A DNA stretch of 64,000 nt from Siphonodentalium dalli (taxonomy: Eukaryota; Mollusca; Scaphopoda; Gadilida; Siphonodentaliidae), in NCBI GenBank assembly GCA_032622095.1, contig CP136061.1, forward strand, positions 121,842,754 through 121,906,753. Direction: 5' to 3'. Of this stretch, positions 35,949 to 48,663 are shown one piece after another. A model generated the notes under the pieces. It did not search any database. It saw nothing but the letters and a program-made list of their open reading frames with translations, and had not been told where the DNA came from. The translations under genes were made by a program, and so were the position numbers. Numbering within the stretch: the first letter of the stretch is position 1; every line of letters starts with the position of its first letter.

Positions 35949-38900
35949 CCAATATTTGTATATTTTCCTATTTTTTGACTAAAATGGTCATCAGTTGGAA
36001 ATTTTCCAACCTTAGGTGGGTGACAGGTTGGAAATTTCCAACACTTGGAAAGCTTGTGTCCTGGTCCCTCCCCCGTGGCCAGTCAAAACAGCTAGTTTAT
36101 TTAAGAAAACAACATTGTCATACATTTGGTCAACATTGGCATTGGAATTGTCAACAGTTGGAAATTTCCCAACCTAAGTGGGGGTGTCAGGTTTGAAATT
36201 TCCAACTCTACGAAGGCTTGAGGCTAGTCTAGATGCTAGGATTATGCAATTTTCTTGTTCAGATTTCAAATTTTTTCGCTTGTGTCATTGTCCCTCCCCC
36301 GTGGCCAATCCAAAACTGCTAATTATTTCAACAAAACACTATTATACTACATTTGGTTAAACTTGCGGACTGAAACGGTCATCAGTTGGAGAATTTTCCA
36401 ACCTGATCAGGGGGGGGGGTCGGATTTTTTTTCCAGGCACGTATGATGGGGTGGGTGGGTGTCTTTTGGGTCCAAAAAAGCAGTTTTTTCCATATGCCAA
36501 TTTTTTTTTCCATTCCTGCTATTGAGTCTTATTTTGATGTTTTTGAACAGAAACAGGTCATATATAGTTAATACTAATGCTATACTACATATAGAGGTTA
36601 TCAGAAGTTGGATCAGTTGCACAATGGCCAACATAAACCCAAATTCAACTTGATAGAACTAGACACTGCGCTATTGGAAAAATAAAATTTAATCAGGATT
36701 CCATCTATTGATACAACAAAATAAGAATAACTATGCAGAACTCAGCTGAAAATAAGCAATAAAATGAAAGCACACTTGACCATATGTGACATGGAAATAA
36801 AGATATAATAAATAATGGAATAAAATAGACTTTTGATAACGTAAAACATAAAATCTTAACAAATAAATTGAAGGCCAGCCGGGCCAGCTTGAACAATTTC
36901 ACATTGTTTTCCATGTTAATGTGGATCAGCTTGTAATGTTAATCACAGTAACGAAGATTTTATCGTCACTGATATCGTGAGCAAAAATGAAGTGAAATTG
37001 GGCTACCCATCCATATTATTCCCAATTATTACGAAGCCTATTACTTCAGGCAGTGGCTACCAGCCTGCCATTACACGCTATAACATGTTTCCTCAGTTCT
37101 GGTTTCTGAGATGCCCCAAGAAGAGTCACGCATGTATATCATGGTTATGTTTGGTATTAGCATTATTCTTCAAACTGGGATGAACTGGGATGAACAGTTG
37201 TATTTCCACATGTTTTGATAAACAATTTGATTCCAGCAATACAGTAATATTAATGCCCTAATTAAACGACTCCATAACCACAGCAGAATAATGGGTAATT
37301 TTTCAGGATTTAGTCGGAAATTAAAATTAAATTACCCATTATTCTGCTGTGGTTATGGAGTCGATTAATTAGGGCATTACTGTATATCACATAGCAAATA
37401 TCAAAATATCAAATAATCTGAAATTTGTTGTACCGGTACCATGTATTCTGTAGAACACTCAAATGTGATTATGTGACTAGATCATGTGACTATATATTAT
37501 GAAAATGAATGTTAATGAAAACTTTGGCACTGTGCTTATATATCCCTAGAAATGTGATTATGTTGACACATTTCTTGATTAATGACACTTATATGATAAA
37601 TTCAAATAGTATAGTTATCTCATTATGCACTGTTCTATTCAAATATCGCGCAATAAATTATGATAATGCAGGATAATCAGCTATTTGGTTGCTCAATTTA
37701 TAATTTTTCTCAAATTTAAGGGGGGTGGGTGTCCAAAACTGACCGGAAAAAACTTCCTGAAACGGAAAAAAAAGGGTGGGTGTCCAAAATTGCCTGGAAA
37801 AAAAGGCCGGAAACGGAAGAAATTGGGTGGGTGGGTCCCCCGTGGCCGGAAAAAATTAAAATCATCATACGTGCCTGGAAAAAAATTCCAATATTTGTAT
37901 ATTTTCCTATTTTTTGACTAAAATGGTCATCAGTTGGAAATTTTCCAACCTTAGGTGGGTGACAGGTTGGAAATTTCCAACACTTGGAAAGCTTGTGTCC
38001 TGGTCCCTCCCCCGTGGCCAGTCAAAACAGCTAGTTTATTTAAGAAAACAACATTGTCATACATTTGGTCAACATTGGCATTGGAATTGTCAACAGTTGG
38101 AAATTTCCCAACCTAAGTGGGGGTGTCAGGTTTGAAATTTCCAACTCTACGAAGGCTTGAGGCTAGTCTAGATGCTAGGATTATGCAATTTTCTTGTTCA
38201 GATTTCAAATTTTTTCGCTTGTGTCATTGTCCCTCCCCCGTGGCCAATCCAAAACTGCTAATTATTTCAACAAAACACTATTATACTACATTTGGTTAAA
38301 CTTGCGGACTGAAACGGTCATCAGTTGGAGAATTTTCCAACCTGATCAGGGGGGGGGGTCGGATTTTTTTTCCAGGCACGTATGATGGGGTGGGTGGGTG
38401 TCTTTTGGGTCCAAAAAAGCAGTTTTTTCCATATGCCAATTTTTTTTTCCATTCCTGCTATTGAGTCTTATTTTGATGTTTTTGAACAGAAACAGGTCAT
38501 ATATAGTTAATACTAATGCTATACTACATATAGAGGTTATCAGAAGTTGGATCAGTTGCACAATGGCCAACATAAACCCAAATTCAACTTGATAGAACTA
38601 GACACTGCGCTATTGGAAAAATAAAATTTAATCAGGATTCCATCTATTGATACAACAAAATAAGAATAACTATGCAGAACTCAGCTGAAAATAAGCAATA
38701 AAATGAAAGCACACTTGACCATATGTGACATGGAAATAAAGATATAATAAATAATGGAATAAAATAGACTTTTGATAACGTAAAACATAAAATCTTAACA
38801 AATAAATTGAAGGCCAGCCGGGCCAGCTTGAACAATTTCACATTGTTTTCCATGTTAATGTGGATCAGCTTGTAATGTTAATCACAGTAACGAAGATTTT

Positions 38901-39826
38901 ATCGTCACTGATATCGTGAGCAAAAATGAAGTGAAATTGGGCTACCCATCCATATTATTCCCAATTATTACGAAGCCTATTACTTCAGGCAGTGGCTACC
39001 AGCCTGCCATTACACGCTATAACATGTTTCCTCAGTTCTGGTTTCTGAGATGCCCCAAGAAGAGTCACGCATGTATATCATGGTTATGTTTGGTATTAGC
39101 ATTATTCTTCAAACTGGGATGAACTGGGATGAACAGTTGTATTTCCACATGTTTTGATAAACAATTTGATTCCAGCAATACAGTAATATTAATGCCCTAA
39201 TTAAACGACTCCATAACCACAGCAGAATAATGGGTAATTTTTCAGGATTTAGTCGGAAATTAAAATTAAATTACCCATTATTCTGCTGTGGTTATGGAGT
39301 CGATTAATTAGGGCATTACTGTATATCACATAGCAAATATCAAAATATCAAATAATCTGAAATTTGTTGTACCGGTACCATGTATTCTGTAGAACACTCA
39401 AATGTGATTATGTGACTAGATCATGTGACTATATATTATGAAAATGAATGTTAATGAAAACTTTGGCACTGTGCTTATATATCCCTAGAAATGTGATTAT
39501 GTTGACACATTTCTTGATTAATGACACTTATATGATAAATTCAAATAGTATAGTTATCTCATTATGCACTGTTCTATTCAAATATCGCGCAATAAATTAT
39601 GATAATGCAGGATAATCAGCTATTTGGTTGCTCAATTTATAATTTTTCTCAAATTTAAGGGGGGTGGGTGTCCAAAACTGACCGGAAAAAACTTCCTGAA
39701 ACGGAAAAAAAAGGGTGGGTGTCCAAAATTGCCTGGAAAAAAAGGCCGGAAACGGAAGAAATTGGGTGGGTGGGTCCCCCGTGGCCGGAAAAAATTAAAA
39801 TCATCATACGTGCCTGGAAAAAAATT

Positions 39827-40166
39827 CCGACCCCCCCCCCCCCCTGACCTGATGGGGGAGTATGATGAGCTCATTCATGGTTTCAAATTTCCAACACTAT
39901 AGGAAAGCTTCAGTTGAAGCCAGTCTAGATGCTAGGATTTGCGATTTTCTTGTACAGTTTTTTTAATTTTCTCACACAGGGCCGAACAACCATGATCAGC
40001 CCGGTGTGTCCCGGTCTCTTACCCGTAGCCGTGTGCATTTGTCTGGAGTTATAGGCCACTAGATGTTAGGATTTATGCAATTTTTTCAGGTTAAAATATC
40101 TTAATGTTCTCATGTGGGGAATATAGAACCATGGTTTATGAATATATAGGTTATTAGGCCTGATCG
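39827..40166. repeat. diverged partial GTTGGAAA-family sequence after the triplication
   Basis: Starts with a C-run and CTGACCTGATGGGG, then TTTCAAATTTCCAACACTAT, AGTCTAGATGCTAGGATTTG and a second AGATGTTAGGATTTATGCAA. It resembles 34,240-34,330 of the unit but is clearly older. Confidence 0.6.
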
Positions 40167-41357
40167 TTAAAGGGGTACTGTACACAAAGATAGGCGAATT
40201 TTTTATTTACTCCCATTGAGATAACTTTCAAGTTAGATTGTGTTCGTGTTATATGAGTTTCGTATAAACCTAATTTAGCGAAGAAAATATTGATCTTGGA
40301 AACAAAAATATTACGATTTCAAACTACGCGCCATGTTTTTGACCTTCACCGGAGAAGACGCAGGTCGCAGGAAGAACCGGAAGTTCATTGCTCACAGCTT
40401 CGATTGATGCATTCAATCTCTTCCATCGAAAAATCTCACTCCATATAAAATACTTGACGCATTATGACTCTTGTATCTTTCTCCTTTTTTCCCGAATCGG
40501 TTATAACGGGCCTTCTTTTGCAGGAAACATGTTTTGTTTGCAACTCAATAATGTTCGCGAACGGCCGTCGATAAAAGACACGCAACATATGCGATTTCAA
40601 GAACGGTAACTCGTAATGGCATAATTCTCCATTTTATGACTCCAGCCATAAATGATTTTATATTAAACTAGCCGATGAGCCCGACGTTGTCCGGGCGACG
40701 TTGTCCGGGCTATTCAAAAACCAAATTTCAAGACGATAGCTATTCAAAAACCTAATTTCAAGTCGATAGCTCCACCCGTTTCCGAGATCTGGTCTGCGCA
40801 TGCGCGAAACTGGCGTCGCACGGGCTCGGCGACCCGATAAATTTCGTATCCGGGGCAAGATACATTCACATAGCAAATTTCAAGTCGATAGCTCCACCCG
40901 TTTCCGAGATCTCGTCTGCGCATGCGCGAAGCTGGCGTCGCACGGGCTCGGCGACCCGATAAAATTCGCATCCGGGGCAAGATACATTCACATAGCAAAT
41001 TTGAAGTCGATAGCTCCACCCGTTTCCGAGATCTCGTCTGCGCATGCGCTGCACGGGCTCGCCAATACGACAACGTTCACCGCCTGGTCAAACTACACAC
41101 ACGTACCAAGTTTCGTCCCGATCGGTCGAGAATCGTAGATTTGTATCAATGACAGACAGACAGACAGACAAACAAACAAACAGAGGTCTTCAAAATATAT
41201 ATGAGATAAATCAATTTTACTTTTACGATAGCCTGTTAACCGGAACGTTTTCAGTAGACATCGTCGACTCAAATTAGTTATTTTATAATATAATATTAAT
41301 ATTAGATCGCTATTGTCACCGGGAATTTATTGAAATTGGGGTACAGTACCCCTTTAA
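40167..41357 (+). mobile_element. TTAA MITE family 2, copy C, with a Helitron inside
   Basis: TTAA at 40,167-40,170 and 41,354-41,357, ends AGGGGTACTGTAC and GTACAGTACCCCT. The right half matches the other copies (AACCGGAACG, CATCGTCGACTCAAATTAGT, GTCACCGGGAATTTATTGAA). The left half differs and belongs to a variant subfamily. A 539-bp Helitron copy interrupts it at 40,668-41,206. Confidence 0.88.
40668..41206 (-). mobile_element. non-autonomous Helitron, copy 3 (nested)
   Basis: On the minus strand it begins TCTCATATATATTTTGAAGA after A and ends in CTAG before T, the exact termini seen at 2891-4168. It has three 122-bp GCGCATGCGC units instead of four and a duplicated 3' GC hairpin, as in copy 1. 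Sitting in an A/T site of the family 2 MITE confirms the element boundaries. Confidence 0.9.
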
Positions 41358-41365
41358 TGTACAAG

Positions 41366-41491
41366 GGTGGGGGGGGGTGCAAATGGAATTATGCAAAATT
41401 TGTGTTTTGTCTGATTCTGATTCAAGGGGGGTGCAGTTGGAATTTCCCAATGTGGACACCCCACAACGGAGACCCTCTAGCCACGTCCCTG
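41366..41491 (+). repeat. right end of GTTGGAAA family element
   Basis: TGCAAATGGAATTATGCAAA, TTCAAGGGGGGTGCAGTTGG, AATGTGGACACC and GCCACGTCCCTG occur in the same order as at 53,090-53,221 and 58,600-58,698. A solo end is also seen at 57,185-57,237. Confidence 0.7.
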
Positions 41492-43103
41492 AAACCATTG
41501 TTTATAATTGGTATTTTTCGCAAACTTTTCCAGTATCACTATCTATAGAACGTAAGTTGGAAAATTCTGACCAAAAGTATTGGCTGAAGTTGTTCTAATA
41601 GTTTTATTATCCCAATCAGTATTCAATGTGAAATTTGTTGGTTTTTAGACCAAAAGTCGAATATTTACCTATTTTCGGCTGAAATAGCCATCAGTTGGAA
41701 ATTTCCGAACATTAGGGGTGAAAGTTTGGAATTTCCAACAGTTGGAAACTTTGAGTGGAAAATTTCAACTTAAGCGATGTGCACATGGAATGTGAAAATA
41801 ATTTTGGTTTGTTCAACACCCCCCGTTTTTGGCAGTTTTTTCCGACCATTTTTTGACACCCACCCCCCCCCCTTTTAACACTAAAACAGAGATTTGCGGG
41901 GGGAAATTCACTGTAAACAGCTGTATATGAATTTCTGTGCATACTATTTATCATGGATGTTAACATGGACATGTAAATAGGAATGAGTCATTTTGAGGTC
42001 ATTCGGCAAAAAAACATGGCTGCCAGCGGCCATCTTGGATTTCAAAATGTGCAACAAAATACAACACGATAACTGCCTGCAGTCAGTTTACAGTTAGAAT
42101 TACATTATTTCTCTCATTCAAAGTGGTTTTGAAGCCCAACTCATTGCCAAAACACTAAAAAAACAAGCAGGAATTTTTTTTTTCACCCCCCCCCCCCCCC
42201 CTTGGTATGTCCATCTGATCCCAGCAGGTTGGGTATCTGAAAACATCATATCTTGATTATGGCCTCGCATGATTTCAGCATTATAATTCCAAACCACCAG
42301 TTAAATTCAGATGCATCGATAGTTCTCCCACTAAGCGAGACATGAGTGGATCGTATGTGGCGCATATCATGATATTATTTTGTGGAAGTGTTGTATGTGA
42401 CTTAGCAAAATGGGGATCATGAGTATTGATGTGGTGTGTCTTTGTGTCTTAGCAATGAAACACAGCAAACACTTATGTACAGACCAGCATCTGGTGTATT
42501 CCAAAAATGTAGGGCTCACAAATTCCCCCTCGATGCAGCTCGAGGCGACACATGTGTCGATTTTTGCTCGTTGTTTGGAGTTCAAAGCATTTTACACACT
42601 TTTTCTTCATTGGGTAACAATACATAAAGAGCGTTCCTTGTTAGATTTTTCCTGATATGGTAAAAATAAAGAGCCTTCATGTGGGCAGTTGGAAACTACT
42701 AATGAATTTCTTTCAGAAGATAATTATGTCCCGAGTCCCTGTGTTGATAGTTCATGTATTTCACGGGGTAGGAACAGAGACGTGGCGACAGGTGTGGGGG
42801 GTTGGCGCACTGTATATTGTAAATATCAAATATCATGAACAGATGGGGATGTGCGGCAGTCATATTTAATTTTAAAAAAGGGTATATTCTCTTACCTTGG
42901 TGAATCCATCTACAAAATCGAGCGCCGGCCAACTTAAAAAGATCATGAGTGAACTGGAGTGCATCGGAAGTGAACTGGACAAAAGATCGGAAGTGGTGTC
43001 TGTCTCGTGGAGCAGTTCCTACCCCGTGTATTTACTGGGTAACACACTTATTGAAGTGATGTATTGTCCCCATCCACAATAGTTTATACACCAAGAAACA
43101 ATA
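41492..43103. other. old GTTGGAAA-family debris, poly-C runs, no gene
   Basis: CAGTTGGAAATTTCCGAAC-type phrases occur at 41,690-41,770, and C-runs of 8 to 16 near 41,865 and 42,187. ATAAAGAGCG motifs near 42,628 and 42,666 recall MITE family 4. A minus-strand ORF ends at a GTAAGA near 42,890-42,896, but its peptide is not recognisable. Confidence 0.5.
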
Positions 43104-43801
43104 AGTGTCGGCGCACACGATCCCGGTTGTCCCCGATTTATCCGGCTGCCGGATAAATCGGGGACAACCGGGATCATGTGCGCCTAACTTTGGGCCGGTT
43201 TTTGTCGGATCCGATTTAATCGGACCGATCAGATCAAACTTTGATTTCATCAGGAAAATCCGGCTCGTGACGATGGCAACGCGCGTGTTTTGCTTGTCAT
43301 ATGACCGTCACATGGCCAAAACCTCATTCAAAATATCGGAATAGTTAGCAGCGACCGCTATTCGAAAATTAAATGAAGAATTCTGATCAATCGACAAGGA
43401 ACAACGGCTGGTATAAACCTATGGGCAGAAAATGAGTGCCCGTATAATAATCGCAACAAGAGTGCGGCAGCTGTGGAAAGGTATATTACGGCAATTTACG
43501 GATATTGGCAGTATTGCTCATGACCTCAATATATTATTAATAATATATTTATTTAGTTTATTATTAATAAATATTAGTCTTTAGAAATACATATTAATAT
43601 AAATCACCATGACTAGCTATAGTAAATGGCTAGATAGGCTGACCACACCAGTTGGCTATATACTACAGTGACCATAGCATGCATGCATATGGCCGGAGTG
43701 AAAATCGGACTCGTGTGCGCTGACACCCCGATTTTATTGGGCCCGGTTTATCCGGCCCCCGGATTTAACCGGGCACAATCGGGATCATGTGCGCCGACAC
43801 T
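43104..43801. mobile_element. foldback-type element with hairpin ends
   Basis: The outer ends are inverted: AGTGTCGGCGCACACGATCC on the left, GGATCATGTGCGCCGACACT on the right. Each end is itself a hairpin. Left, 43,111-43,183: GATCCCGGTTGTCCCCGATT pairs with AATCGGGGACAACCGGGATC. Right, about 43,712-43,801: CCCGATTTTATTGGG / GGGCACAATCGGG. The 500-bp centre is AT-rich and non-coding. This is a non-autonomous DNA element; the superfamily is unclear. Confidence 0.8.
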
Positions 43802-44399
43802 AAAGGGAGTGAGTTGTAAGAATTTCCTCGTAAGGCTGTGTATTGTGAAAATAAAGAGCGTTTGTGCGACAGTTGGAAACGGTAAAATAAATTTCATAAG
43901 AAGACATTGGGTCCCTATTTGACACATTCGTGTATTTGTTGGCTTATTTTGACACCCGGCGTGCTAGAAGCAAACTACGGCTCACGTGATGCGTGAATAC
44001 TATTAGAGCGTAGACCAGTCTGTGTCCCTCAAGCCGATTGGAACTTACATTCGCATAGACCTAAACTTATATTTGAGTGCATGTCGACTTGGCAAATATA
44101 GAGTGCCCGTATGTTGATACAGAGTGCTAATGATGGGTTCGTTGGGACTTCAGTTGTCGTTATATGATGCATTAAAGAGAATTGAAGATTGATTTCGACA
44201 GCAAAGGGACTGGAGTACCTGCCTGCATGTGTGAAGCTTCGGCAAACTATATATGCAAATATCGGAAATTTCTGTTATATGAACCCTCCCCAATATGATT
44301 ATCCCACCAGAACAGCAAAAGTGACATTATACGAACAATCGCTCACTATTAGCGTCGGAGGGGGCATTTTTATATTAGACATAGCCTTTATTCAGAGGG
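43802..44399. other. no gene recognised
   Basis: Includes an isolated ATAAAGAGCG near 43,850. ORFs are short. Confidence 0.4.
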
Positions 44400-45345
44400 A
44401 GTGCCATTTGCGCGTTTCGCGCACATTTTGATAGTTTTTAAAGGTACTCAATCCTATCAGACGGTCCTCATACCATCAAGATACAACAACAACATTTCTT
44501 CAAAATACGCTTTAGTTTTCAGAATCGATTTATTGCAACAAAATAATGCTATAACCACTGTCAACTATGCATCAAATTTCCCAAAACTTGTTATTTGTCA
44601 ACATTTTGTTCAACAAAATATGACCGCATTACCACTTGATTTTAGAGTTATCCATCTTCATCCGCAATTTTGTCCGAGACCCTCCGTTTGACCACGTGTT
44701 TCTGGACCACATATTATTACACATTCGAGAAATAACAAACTTCAAAAATCGATATCTGATCACTCTGAGCTTTGATGGGTGGGTTCCTCGACTCGAATCA
44801 AATCGTTTACCCCCAACGTCAAGGGAGTAGTCATTTAGGAGCGTCTGATCGGATTGAGTACCGTTAAGGATACTATGGGCTTATCCAGAATCAAATACGT
44901 CTAATATCCAAACGGAATGACGGATAGATGTCCAGTGTGGGCTTATTCAAAAATCAAATAAGTCTAATATAAACCAATGTCAATATTTAGGTATAATATG
45001 AGCGTATTTGGATGGCGCGGACCACAGTGAAAACACATTACAAAGAGCAAAACATCTGGTGCTGCAACATGTCCTCTTGCAAATATAGGTTCATATTGGT
45101 CCTAAATATCCACATAGGTCCATATTGGACTTATTTGTTTTGAAAGAATCACACAGAGAGCTTATTTTAAATTTGTATTTATTTATATAATTAAATTGTT
45201 TCAAATCAAATTGTGAATAACTAACGCCGTTATAACCTCCACCAGGATACCCCGAGTCACCGCACCAAATTTAGTTGAAATCAGTACAGGGGTCTGGGAG
45301 AAAGATCCATACAGACAGATCATATACTCTTTTATAAATATAGAT
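44400..45345 (+). repeat. dispersed repeat with retroelement-like tail, copy B, split by a MITE
   Basis: The TTTGCGCGTTTCGCGCACATTTTGA hairpin block (44,407-44,432) and the later AACGCCGTTATAACCTCCAC, CCCCGAGTCACCGCACCAAAT and GTTGAAATCAGTACAGG blocks match 15,836-16,105 in order. A family 3 MITE (44,438-44,867) and further sequence lie between them. Confidence 0.6.
44438..44867 (+). mobile_element. TTAA MITE family 3, copy A
   Basis: TTAA both sides, ends AGGTACTCAATCC and GGATTGAGTACCG. Sub-terminal phrases AACAACAACA, TCGATATCTGATCA, AGCTTTGATGGGTGGGTTCC and TCGACTCGAATCAAAT match 48,664-49,140. The 96-codon ORF within it is not a gene. Confidence 0.85.
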
Positions 45346-45672
45346 TATGAAAGCTATATATTATTACTGTCTGTGTGTCTGCTCTTGGATCCTTAATTGT
45401 TAAACGGCTCCGGTGTTTTGGTATTCAATAAATATGGCACAAACCTTACTTACACAAATCAAATACAAATAGAGGAGAAACGTATAAGTATACACGTTTA
45501 TAACCAAATCGCCTCACATGTTGCCACATAACCCCCTGTCTATACTGTTATAAATATTTGCTCTTGCTTCAAATATAGACCTCCGTGCAACGAGTATATA
45601 CCGTCGTCCGCTACTAATTTTAACTATAATCGCCGATATCGAGACCGGCCTAACTTTGGATCCACGGTCTGA

Positions 45673-45780
45673 TACGGAAGCGTATTAAGGACAGTAGAAA
45701 AAAAATTCGACTTTCCAAGTTTTGACGAAATTTTGACTTTATTTTGTTTTGTCTACCATGTCCCTATACGCTTCCGTAGA
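45673..45780. mobile_element. short TIR element, ACGGAAGCGTAT family
   Basis: TACGGAAGCGTATTAAGGACA at the left and TGTCCCTATACGCTTCCGTA at the right are inverted repeats about 100 bp apart, with an AT-rich centre. Only one copy is in the window, so target-site duplication cannot be judged. Confidence 0.6.
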
Positions 45781-46014
45781 TGTTATACCATACAACTAAC
45801 ACTAGTACGTTTTCTATACCAGAAAATAATCAGATCCCACCCATGAGGTCATTAATAGTAGGTTGTTATGGTCATATATCGACTTTCAAACGAGGTTCCA
45901 AGTTGAAATACGGTTTGATTTTTTTGCCAAGCTAGCAAAACCTTATATGGTCGTCTCCTATAAAGAGTTTCTTTCTTTCGTTTCCAAAAAAAACGGTAGA
46001 TATAATAAGCGATA

Positions 46015-46176
46015 TCACTGGGTCGCAGCCATATTGGATTCATCATTGGATTCATCATGGAGCTTTTGAATTATTCATGACTTCCATATATAGAATACTA
46101 CTCCAAAACTTTGACCTGTAGCACTAAAACCACGGAACCGGACCTGGTGGATCCAATATGGCCCCGAGTTAGCGAC
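46015..46176. mobile_element. TIR MITE, GTCGCAGCCATATTGGAT family, copy A
   Basis: Left end TCACTGGGTCGCAGCCATAT, right end GATCCAATATGGCCCCGAGT. The centre has AGCTTTTGAAT, TTGACCTGTAGCACTAAAAC and CGGAACCGG. It matches 58,261-58,497. Confidence 0.75.
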
Positions 46177-48663
46177 AGGGCGTATAAAGAGCGTTGTCAA
46201 TTATGATCTGTTGTGTAATCGTTCTCAACGTAGAACTGGCGGCTGATAAATCTGTTTTCAATTTTCTTTTTGCCTGATAAGCTAGTAATTGGTTTGTGAA
46301 ATTTATTTTGTTAATTGTTTTTTTTTAAATCGAACCTTGCATGGATATTTATACTTTCCTTTTTTCCACAGTGACTCACACACGCAGTCAAAATAGATCA
46401 CTATATGTTTGCGGAGCATGCAGTTGCAATTCAACATTCGAGACCGAAGTAATATTGTATACGTACATGACGATGAGGAAATATCCACTATATAATAACT
46501 CATTAAGCGTTGATTGAGTGTCAGATCTACAGTCGTTGATGTTGGTTGTAACCATGGTAACCAATGTAAATGTGTTATTGGTCAGGTTCAGTTACACGTG
46601 CGTGAGTCTCCGTCTCGTGAGACAACAAAAACGGCAAATTGCAACAAAAGTCGGATCATTAGGACTACATGTATACGACGATTCGGTTCAGATTCTTGTA
46701 TCAGACGTGTAACGAATTTTCAGTATGGTATCGAGACGTAGCATATAACCCGAAATGGCACCAATGCAGGTTATAGTATGATATATTGATAACGCGTGGT
46801 TCGTCACGCGTGTAGTCCAGGGTCTGCATAGGTGTTAATTTTCTTAACACGTTCGGTCGCGTTTACGTCTTGTCAATACTCTGGATCGCATACTCAACAT
46901 TAATTAAATAAAGCGCCGATGGCTGGACGAATGTCAGCTGGCAAACTTGGTCACAGTTTTTCGATAGAGCATTGCTATAATTATGGCGAACATGCCGGAC
47001 TATAAAGCCCCACCAAATCAAGACCGACACAGACCAATATGCGTATAGGTTATAAGCAACTAAATAATTATGCCCCTTGGCATTTGTGTAGGGAAACTCG
47101 AGTCAGCATAAAAAAAATACCGGCAGCTGAATGGTGTATAATATTTTCGGTTGTTTAATGTGAAAGAAAAAAAAAATCATAGGCTATGTTAATTCCTCTG
47201 CCATTTGTGTGGGATTGTTCGTCAAGCGGCTACATTGGTCGCCAAATTTGGTAGGGGGTGGGGGTATTTTTCTATATTGAATTTTTTTGCACAAAAGGGG
47301 GTAGTTGTGGAAATGCCAATTTATTTCCAGGAATGAATAAGTATGGTGAGGCACCATTTCTTTTCTGACAACTTATGTCCGACGTGGAGTTCTACACGCA
47401 AAAATATTTAAAGTTTGGCTCAATAGGGCAACGAATCGTGGGGATGGCTTAACCCTAACACTGTCGCCTATGGGAAATATTTAGTCGATTGTATAACCAA
47501 TAGCATTCCCATCACAATCTCCATTTGGCCAAAGAAAGTTAACTCTATTCTCCTGTGTAGTTTAGTTTCTGTTATACACTTCCCAAACGGAATTTGGTAA
47601 GCTAACATGCATTGGTTCTGAGACTTTGAGTTATATGAGGTGTTGTCAGGATTTACATTCACAACTGTTCCATAGCTTTCTGGTCGGATGCAACGCGAAA
47701 ACAATTAGTGATCTCCAACCAGGATGCCACTCACATATTATGTGGATGTAAAGTTTCCCAGAAACAGAATGAGACAAACGGATTGATTGCCGTGTCAAAT
47801 TAATTTGCTGACATATATATGTATCTCCCAAAATACGGACAACAATCTATAATGTTTAACGATTATACCGGTTCAATGAGAACCTCTAAGATATATCGTG
47901 TTTGCTTCCATCATTTTTATGTGAATGTTACAGTAAATTTACATGATCGCTTTGGGTGTTGGAAGTCAAATATATTTTAAGTGTGAGTGTCGACTTGTTA
48001 TTCCAACTTGGCATTCTTCGTCGCGGCCGTGATCTTAAACGGCGCATCACCCAATTCGTTAGCAATATCCTGTTGAGTTGGTTACCCAGAGTGCACGGAT
48101 GCACATGTTTTTTTATTAAACAATACTGCTCGTCGAGCGAATTAATTTACGCATCCTTTCCAATGCCAGTAAGCCATGGTCCAAGCATGCATCCACTACA
48201 ACTAGCACGTACGTCTGGGTAAGTTAGAAATGTAACATCAATATGGTTGTGTCTGAGTTCCAAACATATTCTTACTAGCTATGCCCATGCATACTCAATT
48301 TTCATCGGCGATCTCCCTTGCATACGCGCGATAACACAGAAAGGAATGATTACCGGTGCTATATATATGCACGAATGCTGTACTATACTTGTATAGCTGT
48401 ATTAGTCTTGATCAAGTTAATTGTGAATATTAACATAAATTTATATCGCTCTTGCATGATAATAGACGCAAAGGTCTAAACTATAAAATGTGTTGCAATG
48501 CATGCAATAAATCAGGGACAACAGGATGCACATCCACATCCGGGGCCAATCATCGTGTCGTTGTATCTTATTGAATGTCCTTTCTAATGTCTAACCTCGC
48601 ACAGTTATAATATCCACTTAAGGTATACACATGCACATATTATATATAACATGTGTGTATATC
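46177..48663. other. unique sequence, no gene recognised
   Basis: Over 2 kb of AT-rich DNA. ORFs of 60-88 codons at 46,303-46,741, 47,468-47,831 and 47,956-48,222 show no recognised domain. It could be intron or intergenic sequence of the second USP gene. Confidence 0.4.

Larger units (their letters stand above)
34010..39826 (+). repeat. 1.94-kb unit, three near-identical tandem copies
   Basis: Units at 34,010-35,948, 35,949-37,887 and 37,888-39,826. Differences I can see are homopolymer length changes (a G-run after CCTGATCA, an A-run after GAAACGG) and rare substitutions (CCCCTGTGGCC versus CCCCCGTGGCC). Each unit holds GTTGGAAATTTCCAAC palindromes, a TA MITE, and inverted phrases CCAGGCACGTATGATG / CATCATACGTGCCTGG about 1.4 kb apart. 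Short ORFs repeat three times with the same peptides and are not gene-like. The near identity means a very recent expansion, gene conversion, or an assembly artefact. Confidence 0.95.

Noticed and set aside
42657-43082. Possible exon ending at GTAAGA on the minus strand near 42,896
   Set aside because: The peptide matches nothing I know, and the opposite strand is equally open.
47646-47831. Minus-strand ORF with RQSIRLSHSVSGKLYIHII, compared with the last USP exon (RRTxLGSVSDYVxHH)
   Set aside because: Resemblance is weak and lacks the GTRG motif and an acceptor site; probably chance.
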